Of a stretch of 64,000 nt of DNA, positions 22,433-33,698 are shown in pieces. Each line of letters starts with the position of its first letter. The stretch's first letter is position 1. Source of the stretch: Tricholoma matsutake (Eukaryota > Basidiomycota > Agaricomycetes > Agaricales > Tricholomataceae); assembly GCA_026075535.2 (NCBI GenBank), contig AP026550.1:1798001-1862000 (forward strand). Direction: 5' to 3'. Both the position numbers and the translations under genes were made by a program. The notes below the pieces were generated by a model. That model had not been told where the DNA came from and did no database searches. It saw nothing but the letters and a program-made list of their open reading frames with translations.

Positions 22433-22884
22433 ATAAGAAAGATGATGAGTGCGATGAGCAAGAAGAAAGTCTCAGTTGCCATGCACACAGTCACCAGAAA
22501 TATCTGACTAGTCAGCAGTGTTTCAGTTGACCACATCTAGGATCTTGTGTCCGTGCATGCCTTATCTAACACTTGGTCTAGCTGGCTTCGCATGTAGACC
22601 CAGCTCACAATAAGGCAAACACTCTCGTATCCTTTGAGATGTGCACAATTAGATTAAGAGTATGAAAATGTGTTTGGTAAGAGACTCAAGTGGCATCAAG
22701 CCAAAGATGGTCAGCGAGAAAGGAGCCAGCCAATATTAGAGTCTCTGTACACCAGGCTTCAAGGGTTCCTGTTGGGTAAGGAGACCAATGCTGCCCACCG
22801 AAGCATAGCTCCACCATTGGTTGAAGTTCCCAACAGAGCGATGCACGGAGAGAAATTATTCAATTATAGAGCAATCAGAGGAAT
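22433..22884 (-). repeat. DIRS-C terminal sequence, arm 2
   Basis: An inverted copy of 21660-22117, interrupted at GGAAT by gypsy copy 2 and continued at 29089. Confidence 0.85.
22880..22884 (+). other. target-site duplication GGAAT (left)
   Basis: Paired with 29089-29093. Five bp is normal for Ty3/gypsy. Confidence 0.85.
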
Positions 22885-23282
22885 TGTTAGGGCGACACCC
22901 ACTATCTGCTAGCTAAGACCATGTGGGTTCTCTCTACAAGAAGGGGCGGGATCCACGCTCATGATGGGAATTGATGGTTTTGATGCAAGGGGTTATTAAT
23001 AGGTAAGTTTGTTGACAAAGGCCTTTCACACTGAAAGCATAGGTGGAATACCTAAGAGAACACAACTGGGGTCCCCTAGGCATATATTTAGGGTTTATAT
23101 ACTCTGTTACACATATTGTACATTGTTGTTACTGATGCACTCGTACATGCGCATACATTTTGATGCGTGCAAAATAAAATTCTCATGCTATCAAAGTGTA
23201 GCGTAATTTGGCGTCATGTAGCGTAATTCGACATAATAAAATAAAATGAAATTTTATTAGGTAATGGGGTGATTTCCTAACA
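22885..23282 (-). repeat. 3' LTR of gypsy copy 2
   Basis: TGTTAGGGCG to TTTCCTAACA. It is followed at 23283-23297 by the polypurine tract (on the minus strand). Confidence 0.92.
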
Positions 23283-23293
23283 TTACCCCCCTT

Positions 23294-24600
23294 TTATGCC
23301 TTGACTTCCAGGCAAGAAAATATTGTGTCTGTCCCCTCTGTGAAATTTTGGTAAGGCTGGAATCTCATCCCCTCATACACCATTCTTGCAATGCGACGCG
23401 GAGCATTTGGATTACGTTTAAAGAATTGGGCGATCGCATTATGCGCTCGCTTACAATTCTCTTCAGGTACCCACGAATTATTTTCATCGGTATAGTTTTT
23501 CCACTTTATTAAGAACTCCAATTTGTTCCGTCAAAGACATGAGTCTAGAATTTCTTCAACTATGTATTCTGGAGCACCTTCTACTATTATTGGAGGTTGT
23601 GGAGTAGTTTGTTGGCCAGGAATAGTGGGTGGGCGGTAAGGGTGTAGGCGGGATCTTGGGATCAATCTTGAATGATTGGGGTAATTTTAGCACTACCGCA
23701 TTAGGCAAGATCACTTTAGAGATCGCATATGGGCCAACTTGTTTCTCCATAAGTTTTCTCGAAGGTTGTGGAATATTCAGGTCCTTGGTACTTAGCCATA
23801 CCAAGTCACCAACTTTGTACTCTGGAGCGCGTGCTCGAGTACGATCCACGTGTTGCATCATGTCATCATGTGCTTTCTTCAATGCTGCCTCTACTTCCTC
23901 TTGTACCTTTTGCATCTTAGATACAAAATCTTCTACCGACTGTACTTTGACTTCCCTTCTGGGTTCTACTCCCATGCAAGGATGATATTCATAATTTGTG
24001 AAAAAGGGTGACATACGAGTAGCTGAATGGAATTTGTTATTGTGGGAAACTTCGGCAATTGCCAACCATTCGGGCCAGTCGGTTTGTCAGTAGTTGACAA
24101 ACATACGTAGGTACTGCTCCAACTCCTGATTCATTCTCTCTGTCTGCCCATCAGTCTGCGGGTGATATGCCGTAGATAATTTAGTTTGAATTGCCAATAT
24201 GTTGTTTAGTTCTCGCATAAATGCAGAAGCAAATTGTGGTCCGCGATTGGAGATAACAGTATCGGGTAACCCATGTAACCGCCATACCTGATTTAGATAG
24301 AGGCGCGCCAAGCCCAATGATGAGGTTTCTGTAGTAGTAGGAATAATATGGACCTCCTTTGTAAAGTGGTCGCATACTACAAATATTGCATTGTACCCTT
24401 GAGCCTCGGGTAATCCGGTAATAAAATCCACAGATATATCTTGCCATGGCGCTTTAGGTATAGGGTTCGGCATTAATTTTCCTGCAGGTTTCTCAGGAAA
24501 TTTCTTCCCCCTCATGCACGTATCACATCCATCCACATACCCCAACACATACTTCGAAATTCCGGGCCACCAATAATTTCTCATTACTAATTCCAATGTC
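23294..24600 (-). pseudogene. gypsy copy 2 integrase and chromodomain
   Basis: Integrase from the HHCC region (LHHNTLIAGH near 24650; CDTCMRGKKFPEKP) through DISVDFITGLPEAQ, with ISNRGPQF replacing the catalytic Asp by Asn, and YHPQTDGQTERMNQELEQY. At 23294-23521 a chromodomain reads MEFLIKWKNYTDENNSWVP. The chromodomain probably guides insertion to marked chromatin in this clade. A stop near 24087 splits the frame. Confidence 0.9.
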
Positions 24601-24659
24601 TTCCATCTTCCTGGGTGTCCAGCAATCAGCGTATTGTGATGTAACCGGACGATCTCCCT

Positions 24660-26077
24660 TCACAAATCCTGATCCTTCAGTACATACACTTTTCCTCGAA
24701 ACAACACCAACCCTTGTTCCTCAGCCCATTCATCTCCTTTGATATTACCTTTCTTCTCTCCCTTCAGAGCTTTCATGGCTTCCACTACTTCATCATCCAT
24801 TTCCGAACATTGTCTAATTTTAGACAACATTTCTGTTTCCGAGCTATCTATTAATAGATGCCCTTGACGCATAGTGCAAATGCAAAAGTATTTGGGTTTG
24901 AGTAAGGTAACATTTTTATTGTCCTCCTCCACCCCCCTTTTATGATCGATACGTCTGGATAATGCATCTGCTTTCCTCATTAAGCTTCCCGCTTTGTGGA
25001 CCAAGTGAAAATTGAAATGTGATAGGAATAGTGCCCAATGCGCTTGCCTGCGATTAAGCTTTTTAGCGGACATAAAGTATTGCAGATTTTGATGACCCAT
25101 CCAGATCTCAATCTGATGTGTACATCCCTCCAAATAATGCCTCCACGCCTCCAATGCTCGTATTATCCCCAACATCTCTTTGTCATGCACATCATAATTC
25201 CTCTCCACATCATTCAACCCTTTTGACAAGTATGCACAAGGATGCCATTTGTCATCTTTGCATAGCATTGATAATACTACTCCAGTAGCAAAATCGGATG
25301 CATCGGATTCCACTCGCAAAGGGCATGTGAAATCTACTGGGGCTAATATTGGTCCCTCCACAAACTTCCTCTTCAACTCCTCAAACACTGTCTGCTGCTG
25401 CTCTCCCCACCTCCATACTACTCCCTTTCACATAAGGTTATGTAAGGGTGCGGCAATTTTAGAAAAATTGTGCACAAAGCGATGATAATAATTTGCGAGT
25501 CCCAAGAAGGCTTGAACCTCCTTGACATAGGTGGTGCAGGCCAATCTGTGATCACCTGTACCTTGATCAGATCCATTTTGATCCCATCAGGGCCGATCAA
25601 TAATCCTAGGAACTCAATCTCGCTTGCCCCAAACACACACTTCTCTGGTTTCAAAAATAGATCATTCTCCGCCAACCTCCGTAGCACCTCCTGCACTATC
25701 GCCTCATGATTCTCTTCATCCTCCGCGAATATCAGAATGTCGTCAATAAATATTATTACCATGCCTTTGTCTATTACGTCCTTGAAAATGTCGTTCATCA
25801 TATTTTGAAAGGTTGGACTATTAGTCATCCCAAAAAACATGACAAGCGGCTCGAAGGATCCTCGATGTGTGGCAAATGCTGCCTTCCACTCATCTCCTTT
25901 CTTTATTCGTACATTGTTGTATCCCCATTGTAAATCCAATTTTGTAAAGACCTTGGCTTTTCCCACCTTGTCAATTATTTCTGAGATCAATGGCAGGGGG
26001 TACGCATTCTTTACTGTCCACTCATTCAGATACCTATAATCTGTACACATCCTCTTCCTTTGGTCTTTCTTTGGCAC
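24660..26077 (-). pseudogene. gypsy copy 2 reverse transcriptase and RNase H
   Basis: RT (25418-26077) starts at [19 protein letters not shown], has [14 protein letters not shown] and the active site [12 protein letters not shown] frameshift near 25530 leads to the junk reading [11 protein letters not shown]. RNase H (24660-25388) is open: LRVESDASDFATG, AYLSKGLNDVERNYDVHDKE, QIEIWMGHQN and KADALSRRIDHKRG. The usual catalytic Asp in IWTDHQN is Gly here (IWMGHQN). Confidence 0.9.
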
Positions 26078-26113
26078 GAAGAATATTGGTGATGTCTGCG
26101 GTGATTTTGAAGG

Positions 26114-26911
26114 TCATATGTATCCTTTGCGCAATTGCTCCTTCAGGAATGCATCCACTTCTTCTTGTTCCATCGGAGATAACGGATATACCTTCGACTT
26201 CTTCGGCACAAACCCTGGCTTCATCTCAATCGCATGATCCCATGGCTTCTGCACTGGCATTCGCTCAGACTCCTTCTTCTGGAACACTGACAGATGTTCA
26301 TGATACACTTTTGGCACCCATTCCTCCACTGGCTTCTCCACCTTCACGATATTCTTGTCCCATGACTGTCCTCCACAAATTGCTCTAAAGGTTTGCTTCT
26401 GCTCTTCTTTCTCGATCATGATCGGAACTTCCCCATTTGGCATTTCCTCATCCTCCACTTCCTCCATCATAACAGAATACTTTCTCGGACATTCTTTCTC
26501 TTTCTTTTTCCTTTTTTCCTTCTTCATCTTCCTCCCATACACATTACATTCCTTAGGACAATGAGTCATTTGTACTTTCCCAGTTTTCCAATCAATTTTG
26601 GGATTATGCTTCTGTAACCATGGACATCCTATTATTAGATTGGTTTTCCCAAGATTGCACACTTTGAATACGGCTCACTCCTGATGCTCCTGATACTTTA
26701 GGATCATAGTCACCTCCTCCTTGATAGTTCCTCCACGATTGACTGTTCCATCAATATTGTACACCATTATAGGTTGCACCAGCTTGCATGTGTTAATACC
26801 GTTTCCAGTAATTAAGGATTGATTAATAATTAATCCTGTAGCACCACTATCAAGCAATGCTTCCACATCAATAGCTGCATGCGTGTCCACTGTCTTCAAT
26901 CCCACAGTCAA
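26114..26911 (-). pseudogene. gypsy copy 2 protease and linker
   Basis: Protease active site ALLDSGATG near 26850. A stop at about 26675 precedes an open frame (26114-26662) with CNLGKTNLIIGCPWLQKHNP and a basic-acidic linker to RT. A stop at 26113 separates it from RT. Confidence 0.85.
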
Positions 26912-27246
26912 GGTGATTTCTGGTTCTATTCGTGCAGAGCGAATAAAGAATTTAGGGGTTTTCGGAAATAGTGCTCAGCAATTTTCTTGGTCACGTGATT
27001 CGTAACAGTTGTACTCCTCCTCGATTTCCTTTTCTGATTTACTCTGGGTTTCCTTGGATACTAATACATTGTAATGATTCTGGGTCACCAATGGGGAAAC
27101 CTTCACTGGGACTCTTCCGCAAAATTCTTCTGCTTGCCTTCCTCCAGCTTCATTTCCTCGATTGTAGCTTCCCTAATCTTTCTTTTCTGCCTACAATTCC
27201 TAGAAATGTGTCCTAACTGTGCACAGTTAAAACATTTGAGTGGGGC

Positions 27247-28200
27247 TCATCTCCCTGCTTGATCAACCTCCATTGCCTCTGCTGGTGCTGCTGACTCCGT
27301 AACTATAGGTGTCACTGCCATGGCCAGTGGCTGTGCCCTCGGAGCTTGCGCCTGAGGCACCTTTCCTTTCTTGGACTTTCCTCCTGATGACTTTCCAAAT
27401 TTACTACTTCCATACATCAACTTTGACTCCGCCTGTTCCGGCCGATATTGCCGGTCAAGGTGCATTGCCCAATTATACCACTCGTCCAATTTCTCTGGCA
27501 TAGAAGGTAGTCGGTAGATAGACTTGAATAAGGAGGGATTTAATCCTGCTTTCAAAAACTCTACCAACGCGGCTTCTCCCATGTCCGTTTGCAAAGCTTC
27601 TGCTTTGAACTGCAAAATAAATTCATCCACTGTTAGGGAACCTTGGCGCATGGTCTTTAATTTAGCATTGGCTGTCACCTTTGGATTAGGGTCTCCAAAC
27701 TGTGCCTCCAATCTTTCCAGAAATTCCTTGAAGGTTGCAAATGGTTTATTTCCCATGGCAATTTGATTAATAGCCTCGTTTCTCCAGAACTGTGCTTTCC
27801 CCCCCTGAATGTATGAGAGAGCAAACATAATCCTAGACTCGGCTGTATGAAACTCGGGCTTCCTCCCATGGATGTACAATACTATAGAGCTGATGAAGGA
27901 TTTTGTATTCTCCATGGTACCGTCAAAGATTTGCAGGGGCGTGTACTTAGGTAAGCACGCTTTTCCATTTCTGGATTTCTCTGCTGTCTCATCCTCCTGC
28001 GATATCCACTCCACCATCTCCTCCATCTCATCATCTCTTTCTCCTATCGTCTCTGGCTGTACTTCCGCTTGTCTGGGCTGTGATGCTGCCAATACTGACA
28101 CTAATTGCGACATTTGCACTGTGAGCACATCAATTTTCGCCTCTAGTGCTGGTATGGGAACAGGATTGAGACCGGGATTAGAAGTTGAAGGTTCGGACAT
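27247..28200 (-). CDS. gypsy copy 2 Gag, nearly full length
   Basis: A 317-codon open frame starts MSEPSTSNPGLNPVP at 28200. It covers the capsid-like core (KPEFHTAESRIMFALSYIQG, FLERLEAQFGDPNPK) and stops at MEVDQAGR. The zinc knuckle CFNCAQLGHISRNC lies just beyond the stop near 27190-27235, so one CGA-type codon is lost. Copy 1 keeps that codon open but has another stop at 4861. Confidence 0.85.
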   Translation of the reverse strand: MSEPSTSNPGLNPVPIPALEAKIDVLTVQMSQLVSVLAASQPRQAEVQPETIGERDDEMEEMVEWISQEDETAEKSRNGKACLPKYTPLQIFDGTMENTKSFISSIVLYIHGRKPEFHTAESRIMFALSYIQGGKAQFWRNEAINQIAMGNKPFATFKEFLERLEAQFGDPNPKVTANAKLKTMRQGSLTVDEFILQFKAEALQTDMGEAALVEFLKAGLNPSLFKSIYRLPSMPEKLDEWYNWAMHLDRQYRPEQAESKLMYGSSKFGKSSGGKSKKGKVPQAQAPRAQPLAMAVTPIVTESAAPAEAMEVDQAGR

Positions 28201-28689
28201 AATTGTAGAATCTGTGATGAATCACTTCTTTGACAAATTCAAAAAAAAAATTCTTCGAGACCTCTCCAAACGTTTATGGGTCACGTGATAAGGTTCGTCG
28301 AGGTTCGTCAATCGTTCGTCGTTCATCAGGCGCCTATTTTGACACTTCGGATCAATAACCCTTCCAACAGTGCCTGATCTCGGAGATAACACTGAATTCA
28401 GCTTGTAACTAAAATAGTCGTCCGAATAGAGTGATGTAAATTGTAACTAAACCAGATCCGATCGGTTGTCTGGTTGCAGCTGTCCTAATGACGAGCGCTG
28501 CCTCTCAATCACTGGCAGTCGCAATGTAAGGCGAGGCCTGGCGTCGGCTTATGAAAGAAAAGGTAGATTATGTATATACAAGTACTTCCGGCTCATGCCG
28601 AAAGGATGAGTAATCGGATGTGGCACAGTGAAACAATGACATATGTGCAAGTAAGAGAAGGCGCACTGATATGGGAAGTTGTGTTCTTC
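28201..28689 (-). other. untranslated leader of gypsy copy 2
   Basis: This region lies between Gag and the 5' LTR and is similar to 5551-6036. No ORF or tRNA primer site was recognised. Confidence 0.65.
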
Positions 28690-29088
28690 TGTTAGGGTGA
28701 CACCCACTATCTGCTAGCTAAGACCATGCGGGTTCTCTCTACAAGAAGGGGGCGGGATCCGTGCTCGTGATGGGAATTGATGGTTTTGATGTGAGGGGTT
28801 ATTAATAGGTAAGTTTGTTGACAAAGGCCTTTCACACTGAAAGCGTAGGTGGAATACCTAAGAGAACACAACTGGGGTCCCCTAGGCATATATTTAGGGT
28901 TTATATACTATGTTACACATATTGTACATTGTTGTTACTGACACACTCATACATGCGCGTACATTTTGATGTGTGCAAAATAAAATTCTCATGCTATCAA
29001 AGTGTAGCATAATTTGGCGTCATGTAGCGTAATTCAACATAATAAAATAAAATGAAATTTTATTAGGTAATGGGGTGGTTTCCTAACA
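28690..29088 (-). repeat. 5' LTR of gypsy copy 2
   Basis: TGTTAGGGTGACACCC to TTTCCTAACA, 399 bp, followed by GGAAT (target duplication). Confidence 0.92.
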
Positions 29089-29405
29089 GGAATGAAATAA
29101 GGAAACATTAAGTACAACTATTTAGATAGTGAGATTGAAAGATGTGTCAAAAGATGAATCAAAGGAAGCATTGGCAATATTAAATTTTTTAACAAAAGCT
29201 CGTTGCTGGCTGACCCAGGCATGTGTGATTGCGAGGGGCACAATGAGTTCAAGGTGGCGCCAGTACAACAAGAAGCACATGGAAGTCCACCCTCCCAGCT
29301 TCATGATAATCTCCGGGGCCACGCCCATAGTGAGTAGATGGACTGAGCCGCCGATGCGATAACTGTGACCAAGAACAATGTCAAGGTGAGAGGAATTATA
29401 AATGC
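29089..29405 (-). pseudogene. inverted fragment of DIRS-C recombinase C-terminus
   Basis: The minus strand reads LGHSYRIGGSVHLLTMG, FLLYWRHLELIVP and FDTSFNLTI, nearly identical to 21372-21643. It continues into arm 2 at 22884 across gypsy copy 2. Confidence 0.88.
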
Positions 29406-29407
29406 CA

Positions 29408-29585
29408 GAGGTGATTTTGAATGCAAGCACTGGAAATTTTTGACAGCTAAAAAATGCCTGCATGAATTGATCACATGCAATATTTTGCCGGTAATTTACT
29501 TTGTATGGAAATGGACCTGTAGTTTACCGGTATTTACCAGGCCGGAATATTTTCCGCAACTACCCGACTGCTTGGCACTGTTTGA
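29408..29585 (+). repeat. ~170 bp dispersed repeat (second copy)
   Basis: Inverted copy of 7082-7262. It contains CCGGTAATTTAC and TTTACCGGTATTTACC. Confidence 0.7.
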
Positions 29586-29621
29586 TGAGCTCTCAAGGCA
29601 TGTGATGAATATTATGTCATT

Positions 29622-29646
29622 TATACTACTATATATAGTAGTAATG
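29622..29646 (+). promoter_or_regulatory. TATA-like palindrome upstream of the esterase
   Basis: TACTACTATATATAGTAGTA lies about 130 bp before the chosen ATG at 29766. It could serve as a TATA element. Position only; no other support. Confidence 0.3.
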
Positions 29647-29765
29647 AAAATAGCAATCGTAGGCAGTTGATTCAGTTGTCCTCATCAAACGGAGACGGGA
29701 CGGTATCTCCAGATTATAAGTTCTTGCAGACGTAAGTCTTTTATGATCGGCAACAAGATTTAAGC

Positions 29766-31846
29766 ATGAACAGAGTCAACAGACCCCACTTACACGAAGA
29801 GCTCTCTCATAATCCTGCACGAGTTACAGTAGAAACACGTTACGGATCGATTACGGGTGGAAGGGCGTTGAATGGAGCCGCCGTTTTCTTAGGCTCGTCG
29901 TTTCCCCTCTAATCTGAGCATGCGATTAAACATACGATGATCTGTAGAGATCCCGTATGCTTGGCCCCCCGGTCGGTTTGAAGATCCCAAGCCCCTACCA
30001 AGTGATTTCCGATATGAAGAGAGGGAGTATATCCAAGAAACTGCTTGTGCGTAAAGCCGGAGCTCGAGTACGCAATCTTGGCTGACTTCGAAGAATTCCA
30101 GATGCCGTGCAACTGAAAACTGACGGGCGGACAGGAGGTGAAGTTCCTCACCATTTGATTCATAAATTGTGAATGCTTACATTCCGGAGAAAAGATTTGC
30201 CGTACGAAGACAAAGTTGGCCGAGGGAAACCTACTGAAAACCCGTACGTTATATATATCCAGGCTCTTGGTGTGATTTCGCGATAGCTGCTGACACCGAA
30301 CATGAAGGCTTTTCGTAAATATTGTTGCGCCACCCTCCTTTAAAGTTCCTTCTCAGGAGAAGTTTCCAGTGAGAGTATTCATCCATGGAGGGTATGTAGA
30401 AGCTGTGTGTCCGTCGCATGCATCTGACTCATTCACAAATATCAAGGTTCCTCCAGTTCGGCTCTCCTCATGATCTAGTCCTGCAAGCTCAATATATTGC
30501 TGCAGCTCAGTCGGAAGTTTGGGTCAATGTTGGGTTTCGTCTTTCTGCTTTCGGTTTTCTGGCTTGTGATAAACCAAAATTAAGTGGAAATTATGGATTT
30601 AAAGACCAGTGGTTGGCAGTGGAGTGGGTAAAAGCGAACATCGAGGCTTTTGGAGGTTCGCTGCAAATGGTATCGCTGTTGTGCTTAGAATGTGACAGTT
30701 GATCCACAGGAGATCCTGAGGACATATGGGTTATAGGCCATTCTGCAGGTCCGGCCCGATAATGAATTGCGATTTATATCAAACCTGACGATGTTTATCA
30801 GGTGCCCACTCTGTACATCAACTGTTGCACCATGTATCTTGTCTCCCGGAAGGCCATAAAGCACCATTCCACTCGGCGATGCTGCAATCTAACGCGATAT
30901 TGTGCGCTGCTTTTTCCGTTACTGTGATAGGAAAGCTGAGGAGCATGTAGAACGAATCCGAAAACGCCAGAAGAACATCGACCACAATTCCACGCGCTTT
31001 GTCGAGCGCTGAAGTTGAATCCAGAGGCATCAGATATCTTGGCTACATTACGAGATCCCGTTAAGGTTCCTTGGTCGGCCATAAAAAATATTATTGACTC
31101 GGATGTTCTCGGGGAACATGGAACATTTCGTGCCTGTCTCTCTGAAGATTGGTTGTCGGTTTCAGACCTAATGACCTGGCAACGCTCTGGAGGATTTGCT
31201 CAGAAGCTAAGAGCACATGGAGTCCGAAGTATTGTAGTAGGAGACCTGACAGAGGAATGGTATCTTTATGCAATCTCACATCCGATAGAGGCTCCGCAGG
31301 ATATTGTCCCCAACCTAAATAGGTACTTCCCGGAAGATATCGTGAGGAAGATGGTTTCAAAGTGGAGAAAGCTCCCTGACGATGCGGGACAAGAGGAGGT
31401 GCAAAGGTTGTATGGAGAAATTTTGAGTTGCGGACAAGTTCATCTGCCTGTGCGCTTATTGGCGCGGGACTTACAGGCCGCTGGATTTCCTGTGCTGCGT
31501 TACGAGATTGGGTGGACGCCGGAACAGTATCGGTTGAAAGGTAAACCACTTTGTCCTCCAGAACATCGAAATTAACGAAATTAAACATGCAGGCTATGTC
31601 ACCCACGGAACGGATCGCCTGTTGTTTGCGTTTAGGGCCCCTGCTTTGGCACCAGAGCAGATAGATATTGCGAAGAACTGGCTAGACAGGATCAGGACGG
31701 AAGTCGAGGTGCTCGAGAAGGAAGGGAAGCCTTTACGGGATCTCAAGGTAGTACTGGCATTGCAAGAAGACAAGACTATCGGATGGAAGGAGGATAATAA
31801 GTGGGACACGATCATCAGTCTGCACGAGGTTCTTCTAGGAGAGTAG
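29766..31846 (+). CDS. type-B carboxylesterase/lipase, ten exons
   Basis: An alpha/beta-hydrolase of the carboxylesterase type-B family, probably cleaving carboxylic esters. My model has exons 29766-29892, 29948-30046, 30102-30137, 30195-30243, 30308-30391, 30447-30655, 30710-30748, 30802-30901, 30951-31540 and 31593-31846: 1587 nt, 528 aa, an exact multiple of three. Motifs in order: EIPYAWPPGRFEDP, VRVFIHGG (oxyanion hole), VNVGFRLSAFGFL, GFKDQWLAVEWV, the nucleophile elbow GHSAGAHS (exons 7-8), HSAMLQSNAI and the catalytic His in VTHGTDR. The introns are 49-64 bp with GT-AG ends, except the first, which would be GC-AG. I see no secretion signal at the start MNRVNRPHLHEEL, so it is probably intracellular. 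The exact substrate is unknown. Confidence 0.85.
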
Positions 31847-32779
31847 ATTTTCAATGCCATGCTACTTTAACTGAGTGACTCAGAATTGGTGACATCATGT
31901 TTGGGGATATGATCCCGGCCTGCATTCACAGTACTAGTATGTCTTCATTCTCTGAATATTTCAACTGCGGATCCGGAATGATGGACGCTGGGGAGTTGAA
32001 AATTCGATTCACATCAGTGTCCTTGGCGGAACTTCGGGGCATAACTATGGAAGGAATTGATAAAGCACCCTCAGGAGCTCCAGCGCACTGGACGGTGACC
32101 ACTAGGGCACCTGGAATATGCTTTGCCAGCGGTTGAAGCTTTGAAGTTCGAGTTGGTCCAAAGTTGGTCATGCGCCGACATAGGGTACATAGTATAATTT
32201 GACCCAGAGTTACAAACTCATCTGCTCACCGGGGAAGCTATTACTGCGACACCGCCGGTCCCGTATTTCCGTCAGTGGCGCAGAGTAGCAACAGAGCATC
32301 AAAAATTCGCAGCCACTTCAAATTGCCGAAATTTGGTTTGTCCAGATCTATCCTCTCCTTCCAAGTACTTATGTATATGTTTCCACAACTCTGTTTTTCT
32401 TTATATTTCACGGAAAGCTGTGTGTTGATATCCCATATCGCCAAAAGCCCCGTTTGAGTTGGACAAGGACAAATCCGGTGCATCCAAATGCGGTCAACCG
32501 TGCTATGTCATGACATGTTAACGTTTTTTCGGAGCTTCGTCAGCGCTCAAATATTCACGGATCACCGCGATCTGGTAACTACACCATTATTGTGTAGCCG
32601 TTTTCATAATCTCATGGGACGGCCTGCTGCCTGATGGGCATGCAGTGTGCGGCCTCTCCTCACCGCGTTTCGTTGATCCTTACGGACATGTCGAAATTCA
32701 CCATCCATAAAAGCGGCAGAACTCTAGGTTTCAGTTCTTCGATAATTCCAATACTTTTCCGGCGCTTTACCTTTCCACG
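31847..32779. other. intergenic; ambiguous short ORFs
   Basis: Overlapping ORFs lie on both strands (31897-32136 plus, 31926-32171 minus). The minus frame reads SSAKDTDVNRIFNSP, the plus frame SLAELRGITMEGIDK. I recognise neither and cannot choose a strand. CATAAAAG at 32706-32713, about 70 bp before the next start codon, may be a TATA element. Confidence 0.35.
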
Positions 32780-33312
32780 ATGCAGGTTTTCAATATTGTC
32801 GCGTTGATAACTCTTTTGATCACCACTGCCGTTGCGCAAAGTATAGCTATTGGATCGCCTGCGGACGGCACGTCTGTCACAGCTGGTTCCCGTCTTGATG
32901 TTGTGGTCAACCGTCTGTCTACCCTGTCATAAATTTCCCACGAGCTTGACTTATGCATGATATTCAGCTGACTCTATCTAGCTCACAAGATGTGTCCGTA
33001 GCCATTGGGCTTCAGTCATGCCCCACCAACCCTTGCCGCCCTCCGAGTGACACAATGGGAACCCTTCTGACCTATGGTCCATATGCCCCCAACCTCAATG
33101 TTTACCCTCCTAGCCAAACATATACCGTAACCATTCCGGTCTCAACACAGAAAGGACGTGCACAACTTGCAGTAGCCCATTTTGCCTTGATTGGAGTATG
33201 CCATTTCTTAACCTTGCAGTTGTGGATGATTTTCTCACTATGATCTTCCATTCTACAGGCCAGTCTCATGCCTCTCATAGACATTGCAAATGTTACTCTC
33301 AACATTATGTGA
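32780..33312 (+). CDS. small secreted protein, basidiomycete family
   Basis: Three exons, 32780-32916, 32982-33195 and 33259-33312, give 405 nt or 134 aa. The N-terminus MQVFNIVALITLLITTAVAQ is a clear signal peptide. The mature part has a Ser/Thr-rich start (GSPADGTSVTAGSRLDVVV), a Cys pair in LQSCPTNPCRPPSD, and YTVTIPVSTQKGRAQLAVAH followed by IANVTLNI. This pattern matches a family of ~170-residue secreted proteins of mushrooms with unknown role. The introns are 65 and 63 bp, and GCTGAC in the first is a good branch site. This copy is a little short. Confidence 0.75.
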
Positions 33313-33698
33313 TACTTAATAGAGGAGTAGAACTCGGACAATAACATTGCGTCCTCTTGCACACAGAAATAATATTGATTCTGTTCTTTCACTTGATTCT
33401 AAGCCTTTGGTTCCAGACCCAAATTTATGAATTGTGGTTGGATTGTACTATAAATATTCTGAATTAGTGCTTTCGGTGGCTTGCTAAGTAGTCATCAGAA
33501 AAATGAATAGGAAATAAAAAAGAATAACATATATTCAACTTATATTCTTAATATATGTGCAAGGATGTTATACCTGATAAATAAAAGTGATGAAGATGTT
33601 GGGGCAACATGTATCCAAGAGATGTGATCAGCATCTTTAAGGGGTGATTTAGGATTGATGGATTCAAGGGAATGACAGTTGACATGTGTTATGCACCA
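33313..33698. other. no gene seen
   Basis: AT-rich sequence between the secreted-protein gene and the LTR relic. Nothing recognisable. Confidence 0.5.

Larger units (their letters stand above)
22885..29088 (-). mobile_element. Ty3/gypsy chromovirus, copy 2
   Basis: It has 398 and 399 bp LTRs and a full set of gag, protease, RT, RNase H, integrase and chromodomain on the minus strand. It is flanked by the direct repeat GGAAT (22880-22884 and 29089-29093). It inserted into an inverted copy of the DIRS-C end: both flanks join perfectly if the element is removed. It has fewer stops than copy 1. Confidence 0.95.

Noticed and set aside
31897..32171. Host gene between the esterase and the secreted protein
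   Set aside because: Open frames on both strands and no recognisable protein; listed only as an ambiguous intergenic stretch.
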